From: Bacteroidota bacterium
Lineage (GTDB): Bacteria; Bacteroidota; Bacteroidia; Bacteroidales; P3
NCBI GenBank assembly: GCA_017860255.1
Contig: JAFNAR010000005.1
Span: 1 to 64,000, forward strand
DNA length: 64,000 bases
Reading direction: 5' to 3'
The notes beneath the pieces were generated by a model, which ran no database searches, was not told the DNA's origin, and worked only from the letters and a program-made list of their open reading frames with translations. The position numbers and the translations under genes are program-made. Numbering within the stretch: position 1 is the stretch's first letter; each line of letters starts with the position of its first letter. Positions 1 to 10,053 of this stretch are shown in pieces.

Positions 1-3000
1 ATTTAAGGTATAGGTTTCACCTTGACAAATCTCTGCAGTAAGGTTAGTTGTTGCTGGTTGATTAATAGTAAGAGTTAGATTTACTATACTATCACAACCC
101 TTTACTGTTTGCAGATTCTGTGTGTATAATCCTGCTGTGTTTACATTAAAGCCATTTTGTGTATAAGTTTCGCCTTGACATACTTCTGCAATGATTGTAT
201 CATTATAAATTGGATTTACAATAAGATTAAGATTTACAATACTATCACAGCCTTTTAAAGTTTGTAGTGTTTGAGTGTGCAAGCCTGCTGTACTTACATT
301 AAAGCCATTTAATGTATAGGATTCACCTTGACAGATTTCTGCATGTATTGTATCATTATATGATTGATTAACACTTAAAGTTAATAATATACTATCACAA
401 CCAATTACAAAAGAATAATCACCAGCTGTGTTAATATTTGCACCATAATTTGTATATGTTTGATTATCACAAATAGTATCAGTAATATATTGAATAGTTT
501 TAATTGCAATGATATTTGCAAATTCATTCCAAATATATGCAGATTGATAACTTTGGATTGATTGACAAGGTACATAAAGAGGAATTGATCTATTTACATT
601 CTCAAAAGTATTAATAATATTATAATAATTAAATGGAGGATTAATAGCATTACAAATTATTGAAGCAAGTTGAGTACAATCATAGAAAGCAGCAATATCA
701 ATTGAAGTTACAGAGTTTCCAATAATTAATGAAGTTAATCCATTACAAGATAGAAAAGCATATTTACCAATTGAAGCAACTGAGTTTGGAATTATTATTG
801 AGGCTAATGCACTACAATTTTTAAAAGTATAGTCACTTATTGAAGTAATAGAGTTTGAAATTATTATTGAGGCAATTCCACTACAATTTGAAAAAGCATA
901 TTTACCAATTGAAGTTACAGAATTTGGAATTGTTATTGAGGTAATTCCACCACATCCAGAAAAAGCATATTCACCAATTGAAGTAACAGAGTTTGGAATT
1001 ATTATTGAGGCTAATGCACTACAATTTTTAAAAGTATAGTCACTTATTGAAGTAATAGAGTTTGGAATTGTGATTGAGGTTAATCCTGTACAACCTTCAA
1101 AAGCACCATTACCAATTGATGTGACAGAGTTTGGGATTGTGATTGAGGTTAATCCTGTACAATTTTCAAAAACTGAACTTTCTATTGTAATAACAGAGTT
1201 TGGAATTGTTATTGATGCAATTCCACTACAGCCATAAAAAGCTTGATATCCAATATAAGTAACAGAATTTCCAATTGAAATTGAGGTTAATCCACTACAA
1301 CCATAAAAAGCCTCATAATCAATTGACGTAACAGAGTTAGGAATTGTTAATGAAGCTAATCCAGAACAACCTGAAAAAGCAGAATTTGGAATATTAACAA
1401 CAGAATTTCCTATAATTAAAGTATTTAGTGATGTTTTATAATTAAAGTTTTGTCCTAAGTTAATAGCATTTATTGCATTATAAGTAAGAGTTCCTAAAAT
1501 ATTACAATCTATAAAAGCATTTGTGGAAATTGTACTTATCGATTCTCCAATTGTTAAAGAAGTCAAACCACTACATCCTGAAAAAGTGGTACTATTTATT
1601 GATGTAACTGAGTTTCCAATAGTGATAGATGTTAATCCACTACAACCTGAAAAAGCAGAATTTGGAATATTAACAACAGAATTTCCAATAATTAAAGTTT
1701 TTAGTGATGTTTTATTATTAAAGTTTTGTCCTAAGTTAGTAGCGTTTATTGCATTATAAGTAAGAGTTTCAATATTATTACAATCGATAAAAGCATTTGA
1801 GGAAATTGTATTTATTAATTCTCCAATTGTTAAAGAAGTCAATCCACTACATCCTGAAAAAGTAGTACTATTTATTGATGTAACTGAGTTTCCAATAGTG
1901 ATAGATGTTAAACCACTACAACCTGAAAAAGCACTAATACCAATTGAAGCAACTGAGTCTGGAATTGTGATTGAGGTTAAACCACTACAATTGTAAAAAG
2001 CATAATCACCAATTGAAGTAACTGAATCTGGAATTGTAATTGAGGTTAAACCACTACAATTGTAAAAAGCAGAATTTCCAATTGAAGTAACTGAGTTAGG
2101 TAGTATTATTGAATTTAAATTCCAACAATCTAGAAAAGTAGCATATTCAATTGAAGTAACAGAGTTTGGAATTGTAATTGAAGTTAAACCATTACAATAA
2201 GAAAAAGCACCACTACCAATTGAAGTAACAGAGTTTGGAATTGTGATTGATGTCAATCCACTACAACCAGAAAAAGCACTACTACCAATTGAAGTAACAG
2301 AGTTTGGAATTATTATTGAGGTTAATCCTGTACAATTTTCAAAAGCATTGCTTGGGATTGAAACAACAGAATCTCCAATTAATATTGTCCTCAAATTACT
2401 GCAACCATAAAATACTGAATTATTGCTAGAACCACCCATATTAATGCAATTAATAGCATAAAAAAAAACTGTATTTAATGACAAACAGCCCGAAAAAGCA
2501 CCATCACCAATTGAAGTAACATTCTCTGGAATAGTTACTGACGTAATATCAATACAACCAGAAAAAGCATTATTACCAATTAGATTAACAGAATTTGAAA
2601 TTGTGAGAGAGGTTAATCCACTACAATTGTAAAAAGTAGCATTTCCAATTGAAGTAACAGAGTTAGGAATGGTCATGGAGGTTAATCCATAGCAATTGTA
2701 AAAAGCATAATCACCAATTGAAGCAACAGAATTTGCAATTGTAACAGAAGTTAATCCACTACAACCAGAAAAAGCACTACTACCAATTGAAGTAACGGAG
2801 TTTGGAATGATAATTGATGTTAATCCACTACAATTATAAAAAGCAGAATTATCAATTGAAGTAACTGACGAAGGAATTGTGATTGAGGTTATTCCACTAC
2901 AATCAGCAAATGCATATTTAGGAATTCTAACAACAGAATCTCCAATTAATATTGTGCTCAAATTACTGCAACCATAAAATACAGAATTATAGCTATAACC

Positions 3001-4152
3001 ACCCATAGTACTGCAATTAATAGCATTAAAAAAAACTGTATCTAATGAAAAGCAATCTTGAAAAACTGAATTTCCAATTGAAGTAACAGAGCTTCCAATT
3101 ATTATTGAGTTTAAACCTCTACAATCTAAAAAAGCACTACTACCAATTGAAGTAACAGAGTTTGGAATTGAGATTGAGGTTAATCCACTACAATCTGAAA
3201 AAGCACTACTACCAATTGAAGTAACAGAGTTTGGAATTATGATTGAAGATAAACTATAACAATATCTAAAAGCATTATCTCCAATTGAAGTAACGGAGTT
3301 TGGAATTGTAATTGAAGTTAAACCATTACAACCAGAAAAAGCACCACTACCTATTGCAGTTACAGAATTTGGAATTGTCATTGAGGTTAATCCACTACAA
3401 CTTTGGAAAGTAAAATCATTAATAATAGTAACTGAATTTGGAATTGTAATAGAGATTAGTCCACTACAACTAGAAAAAGCAAAATCTCCAATCGAAGTAA
3501 CAGAATTTGGGATTGAGATTGAGGTTAATCCGCTACAATCTGAAAAAGCACTACTACCAATTGAAATAACAGAATTTGGAATCATTATAGAGCTTAAGCT
3601 AGTACAATTTTCAAAAGTTCTTACTTTAATTGAAGTTACTGAGTTTCCAATTGTAACAGAAGTTAATCCACTACAACCAGAAAAAGCGCTACTACCAATT
3701 TCAGTTACAGAATCTGGAATTGTGATTGATGCTAATCCAGTGCAATCATAAAAAGACTGATAACCAATTGAAGTAACAGAGTTCGGAATTGAGATTGAGG
3801 TTAATCCACTACAACCTTGAAAAGCATATTCTCCAATTGATGAAACATTATTAGGAATTGTTATTGAAGATAATGCAAAACAACCAGAAAAGGCACTAGT
3901 GCTAATTGAAGTAACTTTATAATATTTTCCATTATAAAGTACAGAATCAGGGAATGAAATACTACCATAATATTCATTAGAATAATCATAACTACTTCCT
4001 TGAAAAGTAACAGAAACCATTCTTGGAACAATTGGGGAGGTAATATTATAATAAATAGTTTTTCCATTATACACAGCAGAAAAGTCATGTGCTTGGGTGT
4101 TTATATTTATTGCAAATATTATTGCAAATAAAATTAATAATATTTTCTTCAT
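1..4152 (-). CDS. BspA-like leucine-rich-repeat surface protein (C-terminus beyond the window)
   Basis: The frame is open from an ATG at 4152 to the left edge (1,384 codons, no stop seen). A signal peptide ([18 protein letters not shown]) is followed by a short non-repeat region and then dozens of about 23-residue repeats of the form [23 protein letters not shown], the BspA/LRR_5 pattern. From roughly residue 1,230 the repeats give way to modules with [13 protein letters not shown] and AGLYTQ motifs, which are common in secreted Bacteroidetes proteins before a type IX secretion tail. The protein is probably exported and surface-attached, acting in adhesion or binding; this role is inferred from the family. 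Two internal segments are recent duplications (see findings). A -7 element at 4222-4229 supports the start. The C-terminal sorting tail, if present, is outside the window. Confidence 0.9.
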   Translation of the reverse strand, partial: MKKILLILFAIIFAININTQAHDFSAVYNGKTIYYNITSPIVPRMVSVTFQGSSYDYSNEYYGSISFPDSVLYNGKYYKVTSISTSAFSGCFALSSITIPNNVSSIGEYAFQGCSGLTSISIPNSVTSIGYQSFYDCTGLASITIPDSVTEIGSSAFSGCSGLTSVTIGNSVTSIKVRTFENCTSLSSIMIPNSVISIGSSAFSDCSGLTSISIPNSVTSIGDFAFSSCSGLISITIPNSVTIINDFTFQSCSGLTSMTIPNSVTAIGSGAFSGCNGLTSITIPNSVTSIGDNAFRYCYSLSSIIIPNSVTSIGSSAFSDCSGLTSISIPNSVTSIGSSAFLDCRGLNSIIIGSSVTSIGNSVFQDCFSLDTVFFNAINCSTMGGYSYNSVFYGCSNLSTILIGDSVVRIPKYAFADCSGITSITIPSSVTSIDNSAFYNCSGLTSIIIPNSVTSIGSSAFSGCSGLTSVTIANSVASIGDYAFYNCYGLTSMTIPNSVTSIGNATFYNCSGLTSLTISNSVNLIGNNAFSGCIDITSVTIPENVTSIGDGAFSGCLSLNTVFFYAINCINMGGSSNNSVFYGCSNLRTILIGDSVVSIPSNAFENCTGLTSIIIPNSVTSIGSSAFSGCSGLTSITIPNSVTSIGSGAFSYCNGLTSITIPNSVTSIEYATFLDCWNLNSIILPNSVTSIGNSAFYNCSGLTSITIPDSVTSIGDYAFYNCSGLTSITIPDSVASIGISAFSGCSGLTSITIGNSVTSINSTTFSGCSGLTSLTIGELINTISSNAFIDCNNIETLTYNAINATNLGQNFNNKTSLKTLIIGNSVVNIPNSAFSGCSGLTSITIGNSVTSINSTTFSGCSGLTSLTIGESISTISTNAFIDCNILGTLTYNAINAINLGQNFNYKTSLNTLIIGNSVVNIPNSAFSGCSGLASLTIPNSVTSIDYEAFYGCSGLTSISIGNSVTYIGYQAFYGCSGIASITIPNSVITIESSVFENCTGLTSITIPNSVTSIGNGAFEGCTGLTSITIPNSITSISDYTFKNCSALASIIIPNSVTSIGEYAFSGCGGITSITIPNSVTSIGKYAFSNCSGIASIIISNSITSISDYTFKNCSALASIIIPNSVASIGKYAFLSCNGLTSLIIGNSVTSIDIAAFYDCTQLASIICNAINPPFNYYNIINTFENVNRSIPLYVPCQSIQSYQSAYIWNEFANIIAIKTIQYITDTICDNQTYTNYGANINTAGDYSFVIGCDSILLTLSVNQSYNDTIHAEICQGESYTLNGFNVSTAGLHTQTLQTLKGCDSIVNLNLIVNPIYNDTIIAEVCQGETYTQNGFNVNTAGLYTQNLQTVKGCDSIVNLTLTINQPATTNLTAEICQGETYTLN

Positions 4153-4221
4153 AATATATTGTTTTTATTGGATAATAGTGTTGTTAGTTCTTTGGAGTCA
4201 AATTAATTATCTCGAACGTTG

Positions 4222-4229
4222 CAAACTTA
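4222..4229 (-). promoter_or_regulatory. -7 promoter element of the LRR gene
   Basis: On the minus strand this reads TAAGTTTG, matching the Bacteroidetes TAnnTTTG consensus. It lies about 70 bases before the ATG at 4152, which implies a leader of roughly 60 nt. Confidence 0.55.
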
Positions 4230-4400
4230 CAATAAAAAATGGAATAAAAAAATAAATTGACAAAAAATTAAAAAAATAAATATTACCTCTTGATGCTGTT
4301 TGTTTGCAGTCATATCATTTTATGATATGTTTACATAAAAATGGTATTTATAATTAATTCAATTTAAATTAGTAGAGATGTGATTATTTCCGTCTTTATA

Positions 4401-4463
4401 TAATGAAAAATTAAAACAGCGTTTCAGTAAAATAAAACCTTATTTCAGTAAAATAGAATAAGG
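4401..4463. repeat. Three-unit 21-bp direct array (CAGTAAAATA family)
   Basis: There are three consecutive 21-base units at 4401-4421, 4422-4442 and 4443-4463. The second and third both begin TTTCAGTAAAATA; the first is a diverged copy (TAATGAAAAATTAAAACAGCG-like). The same family recurs at 36510, 46591 and 53524. The rest of 4153-4590 holds only the two flanking promoters and a small palindrome, CATATCA/TGATATG, near 4312-4330; I see no gene there. Confidence 0.75.
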
Positions 4464-4562
4464 AGTTAGAAATGGAATTTGATTTTTCGTAGAAAAGTTA
4501 TATTTAAGTTGTAAAGTTTTAACTATTTTTTGCATTTATTCTATTGAAGGAAATAAATTATG

Positions 4563-4570
4563 TACTTTTG
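4563..4570 (+). promoter_or_regulatory. -7 promoter element of sdaA
   Basis: TACTTTTG matches TAnnTTTG and lies 20 bases before the ATG at 4591, so the leader would be very short. Confidence 0.55.
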
Positions 4571-4590
4571 TAAGTTAATAAAATTGAATT

Positions 4591-5802
4591 ATGGAAAGTA
4601 TAAAGGAAATTTATAGGATTGGTAATGGTCCTTCAAGCTCACATACCATTGGACCAAAGAATGCAGCTATTGAGTTTTTAAAGAAAAATCCAAATGCAAG
4701 TTCTTATCAAGTAACTCTATATGGTTCTTTGGCTGCAACTGGAAAGGGACACTTAACCGATCAAGCTATTATTAGCGTTCTTTCGGAAGAAAAAACAACA
4801 ATTTTATGGGCTCCTGAAACATTTCTACCTTTTCATCCAAATGGGATGAAGTTTGAGGCTTATAATAAAGAAGGCAAATTGATAGATGACTGGATTATTT
4901 ACAGTGTAGGAGGAGGAAAAATTGCTGATGAAAATACTGAATTAAAAGAATTTCATATCTATCCACATAAAAATATTTCTGAAATACTTGACTATATTGA
5001 CGAAAGAGGATTAACCTTTTGGGAATATGTTGAGAGATATGAAGAAAAAGATATTTGGGATTATCTAACCAATATATGGCATACAATGAAACAATCTGTT
5101 GAAGATGGTTTGCAAGAAGAAGGAGTGTTGCCAGGAGGATTGCATTTGAGGAGAAAAGCAATGTCATATTACACAAAGTCAAAGAGTTATAAGAGTTCAT
5201 TAGTTGGTCGTACATCTGTTCAAGCCTATGCTTTGGCTGTTGCAGAACATAATGCTGCTGGTGGAGTGATTGTAACTGCTCCAACATGTGGTTCATCAGG
5301 AGTTTTGCCTGCTGTGCTTTATCATTTAAGCAAGGAACATGGTTTTACTGACAAACAAATTACTTGGGCATTAGCCACTGCTGGTATTTTTGGAAACGCC
5401 ATTAAGTTTAATGCTTCTATCTCTGGTGCAGAGGTAGGTTGTCAAGGAGAAGTTGGTTCAGCTTGCTCAATGGCAGCAGCAGCAGCTAATCAGCTTTTTG
5501 GTGGAACACCACAACAAATTGAATATGCAGCTGAAATGGGCTTGGAGCATCATTTGGGATTGACCTGCGACCCAATTTGTGGATTGGTTCAAGTGCCATG
5601 TATTGAAAGAAACGCTTTTGCAGCTCTTAGAGCTTTGGATGCAAACTTATATGCAATGATGTCTGATGGTAAACATATCGTTTCTTTTGATAAGGTGGTT
5701 GAAACAATGAAGCTAACTGGTAAAGACCTTCCTTCACTTTACAAGGAAACTGCCGAAGGAGGACTTGCAGTTGTAAATAAACCAAAGAAACTAAAACATT
5801 AA
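4591..5802 (+). CDS. sdaA: L-serine ammonia-lyase (L-serine dehydratase), single chain, iron-sulfur type
   Basis: This enzyme deaminates L-serine to pyruvate and ammonia in the cytosol. The 403-residue protein begins with the typical GNGPSSSHTIGP substrate-loop motif (residues 11-22). It carries the [4Fe-4S] ligand cysteines at 284, 326 and 337, in the contexts EVGCQGEVGSACSMAA and CDPICGLVQVPCIERN. The spacing between them (42 and 11) is that of the one-chain SdaA enzymes. Length and N-terminus fit the Bacteroides-type proteins, in which the beta and alpha domains are fused in one chain. A promoter lies just upstream and the acyltransferase gene starts 35 bases downstream, but nothing suggests a functional link to it. 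Confidence 0.95.
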   Translation: MESIKEIYRIGNGPSSSHTIGPKNAAIEFLKKNPNASSYQVTLYGSLAATGKGHLTDQAIISVLSEEKTTILWAPETFLPFHPNGMKFEAYNKEGKLIDDWIIYSVGGGKIADENTELKEFHIYPHKNISEILDYIDERGLTFWEYVERYEEKDIWDYLTNIWHTMKQSVEDGLQEEGVLPGGLHLRRKAMSYYTKSKSYKSSLVGRTSVQAYALAVAEHNAAGGVIVTAPTCGSSGVLPAVLYHLSKEHGFTDKQITWALATAGIFGNAIKFNASISGAEVGCQGEVGSACSMAAAAANQLFGGTPQQIEYAAEMGLEHHLGLTCDPICGLVQVPCIERNAFAALRALDANLYAMMSDGKHIVSFDKVVETMKLTGKDLPSLYKETAEGGLAVVNKPKKLKH

Positions 5803-5836
5803 ATAAACGAGTTTATAAATAAATAATAATTGGAAA

Positions 5837-7255
5837 ATGGTTTTTAGTAGCATACTTTTCTTATTATATTTTCTTCCCGTTTTTCTTTTAATTTATCATA
5901 TTGTTCCAAAAACTTGGAAGAACTATGTTATTTTACTCGCAAGCATTGTTTTTTATGCATGGGGAGCACCAAAATTTCTTTTTGTTATTTTAGGAGCAAT
6001 TATCCTTACTTTCTTTTTTGTTAGAGAGCTTTATGGAGCAGAAACAATCAAGAAAAAAAGAATATTCACAACGTTAGCAATTGTTCTAAATCTTGGCTTA
6101 CTTGGATATTCCAAATATGCTAATTTCTTTGTAGATAGTGTAAATGCACTAATTTTTTGCTTTGGATTCAAACCAATGAAATGGATTGAGGTTGCATTGC
6201 CAATTGGTATTTCATTTTACACTTTTCACTCCATAACCTATATAATTGATGCATATAGAAATGTTCACAAACCATTCAAAAAACTAAGTGAATATGCAAT
6301 TTATATAATGGCATTTCCTCATATGATTGCTGGACCAATTGTTCGTTTCAATACCATTGCCGACCAAATAACTTCAAGAAAAGAAACTATTGATCAAAAG
6401 CTATTGGGTCTATATCGTTTTTCTATTGGACTTGCCAAAAAAGTGTTGATTGCAAATATAATGGCAGCACAGGCAGATGCAATATTTAATGGAGATATTC
6501 TAACTCTCAGCACTCCAAATGCATGGCTTGGAATAATTGCTTATACTTTCCAAATCTATTTTGACTTTTCAGGCTATTCAGATATGGCAATAGGTCTTGC
6601 ATTGATGATGGGCTTAAAATTCCCTGAAAACTTCAATCTTCCTTATACTTCAAAAAGTATTACAGAATTTTGGAGACGTTGGCATATGACTCTTGGAAGC
6701 TTTATGAAGGATTATCTATACATACCACTTGGAGGAAACAGAGTGGCCAAGAGGAAGATGTATTTTAACCTTTGGATAGTATTTCTTATTTCTGGACTTT
6801 GGCATGGTGCATCGTGGAATTTTGTTACTTGGGGGGCATTTCATGGATTGTTTTTGATTTTGGATAAGATGTTTTTCTTAAAGGTTTTAAACAAGATGGG
6901 AGGTTTTCTTTCAACCATATTGACCTTTATTATTGTAATGATAGGTTGGGTTTTGTTCCGCTCTGATAGTTTACCTTTTGCCTTTACTTATATTGGTAAA
7001 TTGTTCTCTTTCACTGATGGAAATGTGTTCTTGCCAAATCCTGATTTTATAAGAATGATTTTTATTGCAGTTTTCTTTGCCTTTATCACTAAGTTTAAAT
7101 TTGGTCAAAAACTAAACGATTTCTTCTTCCAAAAACAACTTTACAACATAAAACAACATATTCTACTAACTGGATTATCACTTATCTTACTTTTTTTATC
7201 CATTTCATTTATTATCTCTTCCGACTTTAATCCTTTTATATATTTTAGATTTTAG
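5837..7255 (+). CDS. MBOAT-family O-acyltransferase (AlgI/DltB-like)
   Basis: This is a 472-residue polytopic membrane protein. It has the MBOAT hallmarks: PHMIAGPIVRF (residues 161-171), TEFWRRWHMTLG, and the catalytic-histidine motif SGLWHGASWN with His323. Relatives such as AlgI move an acyl group, usually acetyl, across the inner membrane to modify an exported polysaccharide. The next genes encode two AlgJ/AlgX-like proteins, the usual periplasmic partners that finish the transfer, so this is probably a cell-surface glycan O-acylation locus. No polysaccharide polymerase is present in the window, so the substrate cannot be named. The downstream gene follows after 12 bases, which suggests co-transcription. 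Confidence 0.93.
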   Translation: MVFSSILFLLYFLPVFLLIYHIVPKTWKNYVILLASIVFYAWGAPKFLFVILGAIILTFFFVRELYGAETIKKKRIFTTLAIVLNLGLLGYSKYANFFVDSVNALIFCFGFKPMKWIEVALPIGISFYTFHSITYIIDAYRNVHKPFKKLSEYAIYIMAFPHMIAGPIVRFNTIADQITSRKETIDQKLLGLYRFSIGLAKKVLIANIMAAQADAIFNGDILTLSTPNAWLGIIAYTFQIYFDFSGYSDMAIGLALMMGLKFPENFNLPYTSKSITEFWRRWHMTLGSFMKDYLYIPLGGNRVAKRKMYFNLWIVFLISGLWHGASWNFVTWGAFHGLFLILDKMFFLKVLNKMGGFLSTILTFIIVMIGWVLFRSDSLPFAFTYIGKLFSFTDGNVFLPNPDFIRMIFIAVFFAFITKFKFGQKLNDFFFQKQLYNIKQHILLTGLSLILLFLSISFIISSDFNPFIYFRF

Positions 7256-7267
7256 AGAATAGGGAAT

Positions 7268-8566
7268 ATGAAAAGGTTTTTGTTTATTCTTTTTATAATT
7301 CTAATGTTTACTCCAATGATATTCCAATTCTTTGGATACAAAAATGGTAAGCTTGGTGGCTATTATGTGAAAATAGAAAAGCCTGAAATATCATTTATGG
7401 TCTTTAATTCATTAGAAATTCAAAATAAATTAGAGAAATATGTTAAACAACAAATAGCTTTTGCTGATTTCTTTATAAAGTTTAGTAACCAGATTAGATA
7501 CACATTTCTTAAATCATCAAATGTAAATAATGTAATAATAGGTAAGGATAATTATCTTTATTACGATTATTATATAAATTCATATTTAGGAAGAGATTCT
7601 GTACCTCAAGACACAATTAGTTTGGTGGTAAAAGAGTTGACACAGGTAAGAGATTCTTTAAAAGCCAAAGGAGTTGACTTAATAATAATGATTGCACCAG
7701 GTAAGGGAAGTTTTTATCCAGAATATTTCCCAGAATTTTATTCAAGATTAAAGCCTAAAATCACAAACTATGAAAAATACAGTAAAGAGTTTTATAAACA
7801 CAATATTAATTATTTAGACTTTTATGCATGGCTAATTTCATTAAAAGGAAAAACTCCATACAGATTATTTTCAAATACAGGTGTTCATTGGGGACAATAT
7901 GCTTGTTATTTAGCAATTGATTCATTAACAAGTTATTTAGATGAAAAATATAGAATTAATCTGCCAAGGTTAAAAATTTCTAATATTAAAGAATCAACTA
8001 AGATGTTGCGTTCTGATGATGATGCTGAAAAATTAATAAATGTAATTCAAAATATTCCTGATTATCCAATGTCAAATATTGAATTTAAGGTAGATTCAAC
8101 AGGTAATGATAAATTAAGTGTACTTTCAATTGGTGATAGTTATTTCTATGGATTAAGTGATTTGGGCTTAAATAGGTTAGTGTTTTATGAGAGTGAATTT
8201 TGGTTTTATTTTGATGAGGTAGATAAACCAAATAATAAAGAAGGAATAAAATATGTTATAGAATATGATAATATAAAAGAAGAAATAGAAAAACATAATG
8301 TTCTCCTAATTGTTATGACAGAAGGAACATTATCTACTTCTCCAACATCATTTTTTAGAGAACTTTATTATCAATATTGTAAGAAACCTGATTATAATAA
8401 GGAATTTAAACGCTATGTAAGGAAATACGCCATAGCAATTAAAAACAATAAACAATGGTTAAAAGATATAGAATTAAAAGCAAAGAAAAATGGTATAACA
8501 TTAGAAGAAGCAATAGATATAGATGCTAAATACATGGCAAAAGAATATTTGAAAAAGAAATTCTAA
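7268..8566 (+). CDS. AlgJ/AlgX-like SGNH O-acetyltransferase component (first paralogue)
   Basis: The 432-residue protein has an N-terminal membrane anchor or uncleaved signal (residues 1-22) and one SGNH-hydrolase-like domain. Visible motifs are IGKDNYLYYD (about 91-100), MIAPGKGSFYPE (about 141-152), the histidine motif TGVHWGQY (His207) and the nucleophile GDSY (Ser291). In AlgX and AlgJ the histidine lies in a D-x-H-W motif; here the Asp position is Gly205. It sits 12 bases after the MBOAT gene and should receive acyl groups from it on the outer face of the membrane. The C-terminal ELKAKKNGITLEEAIDIDA tail is shared with the second paralogue, which shows that the two arose by duplication. 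Confidence 0.82.
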   Translation: MKRFLFILFIILMFTPMIFQFFGYKNGKLGGYYVKIEKPEISFMVFNSLEIQNKLEKYVKQQIAFADFFIKFSNQIRYTFLKSSNVNNVIIGKDNYLYYDYYINSYLGRDSVPQDTISLVVKELTQVRDSLKAKGVDLIIMIAPGKGSFYPEYFPEFYSRLKPKITNYEKYSKEFYKHNINYLDFYAWLISLKGKTPYRLFSNTGVHWGQYACYLAIDSLTSYLDEKYRINLPRLKISNIKESTKMLRSDDDAEKLINVIQNIPDYPMSNIEFKVDSTGNDKLSVLSIGDSYFYGLSDLGLNRLVFYESEFWFYFDEVDKPNNKEGIKYVIEYDNIKEEIEKHNVLLIVMTEGTLSTSPTSFFRELYYQYCKKPDYNKEFKRYVRKYAIAIKNNKQWLKDIELKAKKNGITLEEAIDIDAKYMAKEYLKKKF

Positions 8567-8572
8567 AAATAA

Positions 8573-8644
8573 GCCTCCGTAGTTTAATGGATAAAATTTC
8601 TGATTCCGGTTCAGAAGATGGCAGTTCGATTCTGCTCGGAGGTT
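8573..8644 (+). tRNA. tRNA-Arg (anticodon CCG)
   Basis: The acceptor strands GCCTCCG (8573-8579) and CGGAGGT (8637-8643) pair with a terminal G-U. The anticodon stem TCTGA/TCAGA encloses the loop TTCCGGT, giving anticodon CCG (reads CGG). The T-loop is TTCGATT. No CCA is encoded. It lies between two AlgJ-like genes in the same direction, so it may be cut out of their common transcript. Confidence 0.9.
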
Positions 8645-8666
8645 CTTATAAAGTGAAAAGTTAAGA

Positions 8667-10040
8667 GTGAAAAAAGATAAGTTAATAAAATATATTTTGT
8701 TTATTGGGTTAATGGGGGTATTGTTTTTGCCATTATTGCAAAGCATCTATCCTTTTTATAAAGAAATACCTCTAAGAGGGGAATTTGTTCCTGTTCCAAA
8801 ACCAATATTAAATAGTGCTAACTGGTTTGATGGAGGTTTCCAGTTTGATGAAGAAAATTATAGGCCAGAGCATACTGGTTTAAGAACCTTGTTTGTTAGA
8901 CTATACAATCAAATAAATTATAGTCTTTTAAAAACTTCTCCAAACAAAAATATTATTTTAGGAAAGGATGATTATCTTTTTGATACAAAACACCTCAATT
9001 CCTATTTGGGAAATGATTATGTAGGAGATAAAGAAATAGGATTGAAGGTAGTTAAATTAGAAAAGGTTTTAGATACCCTTAATTCATTAAATAAAAAGGT
9101 TTTTGTTGTAATTGCTCCTTCAAAGGTTAGATACTTTTCGGAATATGTACCTGAAAGATATTTAATTCGAAAGAAAGAAAAAAACAACTATGAAGAATTA
9201 GCAAAACAATTAAGCAAAAGTAAGGTTCCATATGTTGATTTTAGTGCTTGGTTTTTGTCCCAAAAGCAGAAATCGAAATATTCACTAATGAATAAGTTTG
9301 GAATTCACTGGACTAAATATGGTGAATATCTTGCTATGGATTCATTAATCAATTATATGAACAGGCAATATAATTGGAGTCTTCCAGAAGTAAAACATAG
9401 AAAGCTAACAGTAACCCACACACCACAGTTTACTGATAGGGATATGTTAGACCCATTAAATCTAAGGTGGCAAAATGATGATTTATTATTAGCCTATCCT
9501 GATGTTTATATTGACTCAACAAAACCGCATAAAAAAGGGCCTCGACTTTTGGTTGTGGGAGATAGCTTTTATAGGGGAATGTACAATTGGGGAATGGGAA
9601 GTGATGTGTTTGATAGAGGAGAATATTGGTATTATAATAGAATAATTTACCCTGAATTATATGAAAATGGTAAAATTGTTCAGAGAGATCCAATGTTTAC
9701 TGATATGCATAAAATAATTGATAAGTTTGATATAATAGTATTTTTTCAGACTGAACAAAACCTTCACGATTTAGGATTTAGTTTTATTGAAAGACTCTAT
9801 GCATCATTCTTGCCAAATATAAATGAAGAAGAAAAGGAAATTAGAATTGAATATTATATTGATTTGATTAAGAAAGATCCAGCATGGTATAACTCAGTAA
9901 AGAAAAAAGCAAAAAAATGGAATAAGCCATTAGAAGAAGCCCTAAGAATAGATGCTACTTATATGTTGGAACAAGAACAAGATGCTAAAATAAAAAAAGA
10001 AATTAAGGCAATGGAAATTGAAAAGAAGAAGAATAGATAA
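8667..10040 (+). CDS. AlgJ/AlgX-like SGNH O-acetyltransferase component (second paralogue)
   Basis: This protein is related to the one at 7268-8566. It has an N-terminal membrane segment (residues 8-27), LGKDDYLFDT (about 98-107), VIAPSKVRYFSEY (about 148-160), the histidine motif FGIHWTKYGEY (His214) and GDSF with Ser300. The Asp expected two residues before the histidine is Gly212, as in the first copy. The start is a GTG at 8667; an in-frame stop lies just upstream, so a longer form is excluded, and a later ATG (8712) would remove part of the membrane segment. Two AlgJ-like partners for one MBOAT protein suggest either two acceptors or a heteromeric transferase. The C-terminus is unusually lysine-rich. 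Confidence 0.82.
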   Translation: MKKDKLIKYILFIGLMGVLFLPLLQSIYPFYKEIPLRGEFVPVPKPILNSANWFDGGFQFDEENYRPEHTGLRTLFVRLYNQINYSLLKTSPNKNIILGKDDYLFDTKHLNSYLGNDYVGDKEIGLKVVKLEKVLDTLNSLNKKVFVVIAPSKVRYFSEYVPERYLIRKKEKNNYEELAKQLSKSKVPYVDFSAWFLSQKQKSKYSLMNKFGIHWTKYGEYLAMDSLINYMNRQYNWSLPEVKHRKLTVTHTPQFTDRDMLDPLNLRWQNDDLLLAYPDVYIDSTKPHKKGPRLLVVGDSFYRGMYNWGMGSDVFDRGEYWYYNRIIYPELYENGKIVQRDPMFTDMHKIIDKFDIIVFFQTEQNLHDLGFSFIERLYASFLPNINEEEKEIRIEYYIDLIKKDPAWYNSVKKKAKKWNKPLEEALRIDATYMLEQEQDAKIKKEIKAMEIEKKKNR

Positions 10041-10053
10041 ACGAATAAACAAA

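Noticed and set aside
1523-1759. Open frame on the plus strand inside the LRR gene
   Set aside because: It is antisense to the repeat region; the Pro/Leu-rich product only reflects the complement of the repeats.
1-4152. Regular short repeats that look like a CRISPR or satellite array
   Set aside because: They encode leucine-rich repeats in one continuous frame with a signal peptide, and there are no constant-length spacers.
4895-5296. Long minus-strand frame inside sdaA
   Set aside because: It is a shadow of a clearly conserved gene; the product is low complexity (Leu/Gln/Tyr-rich) and has no start signals.
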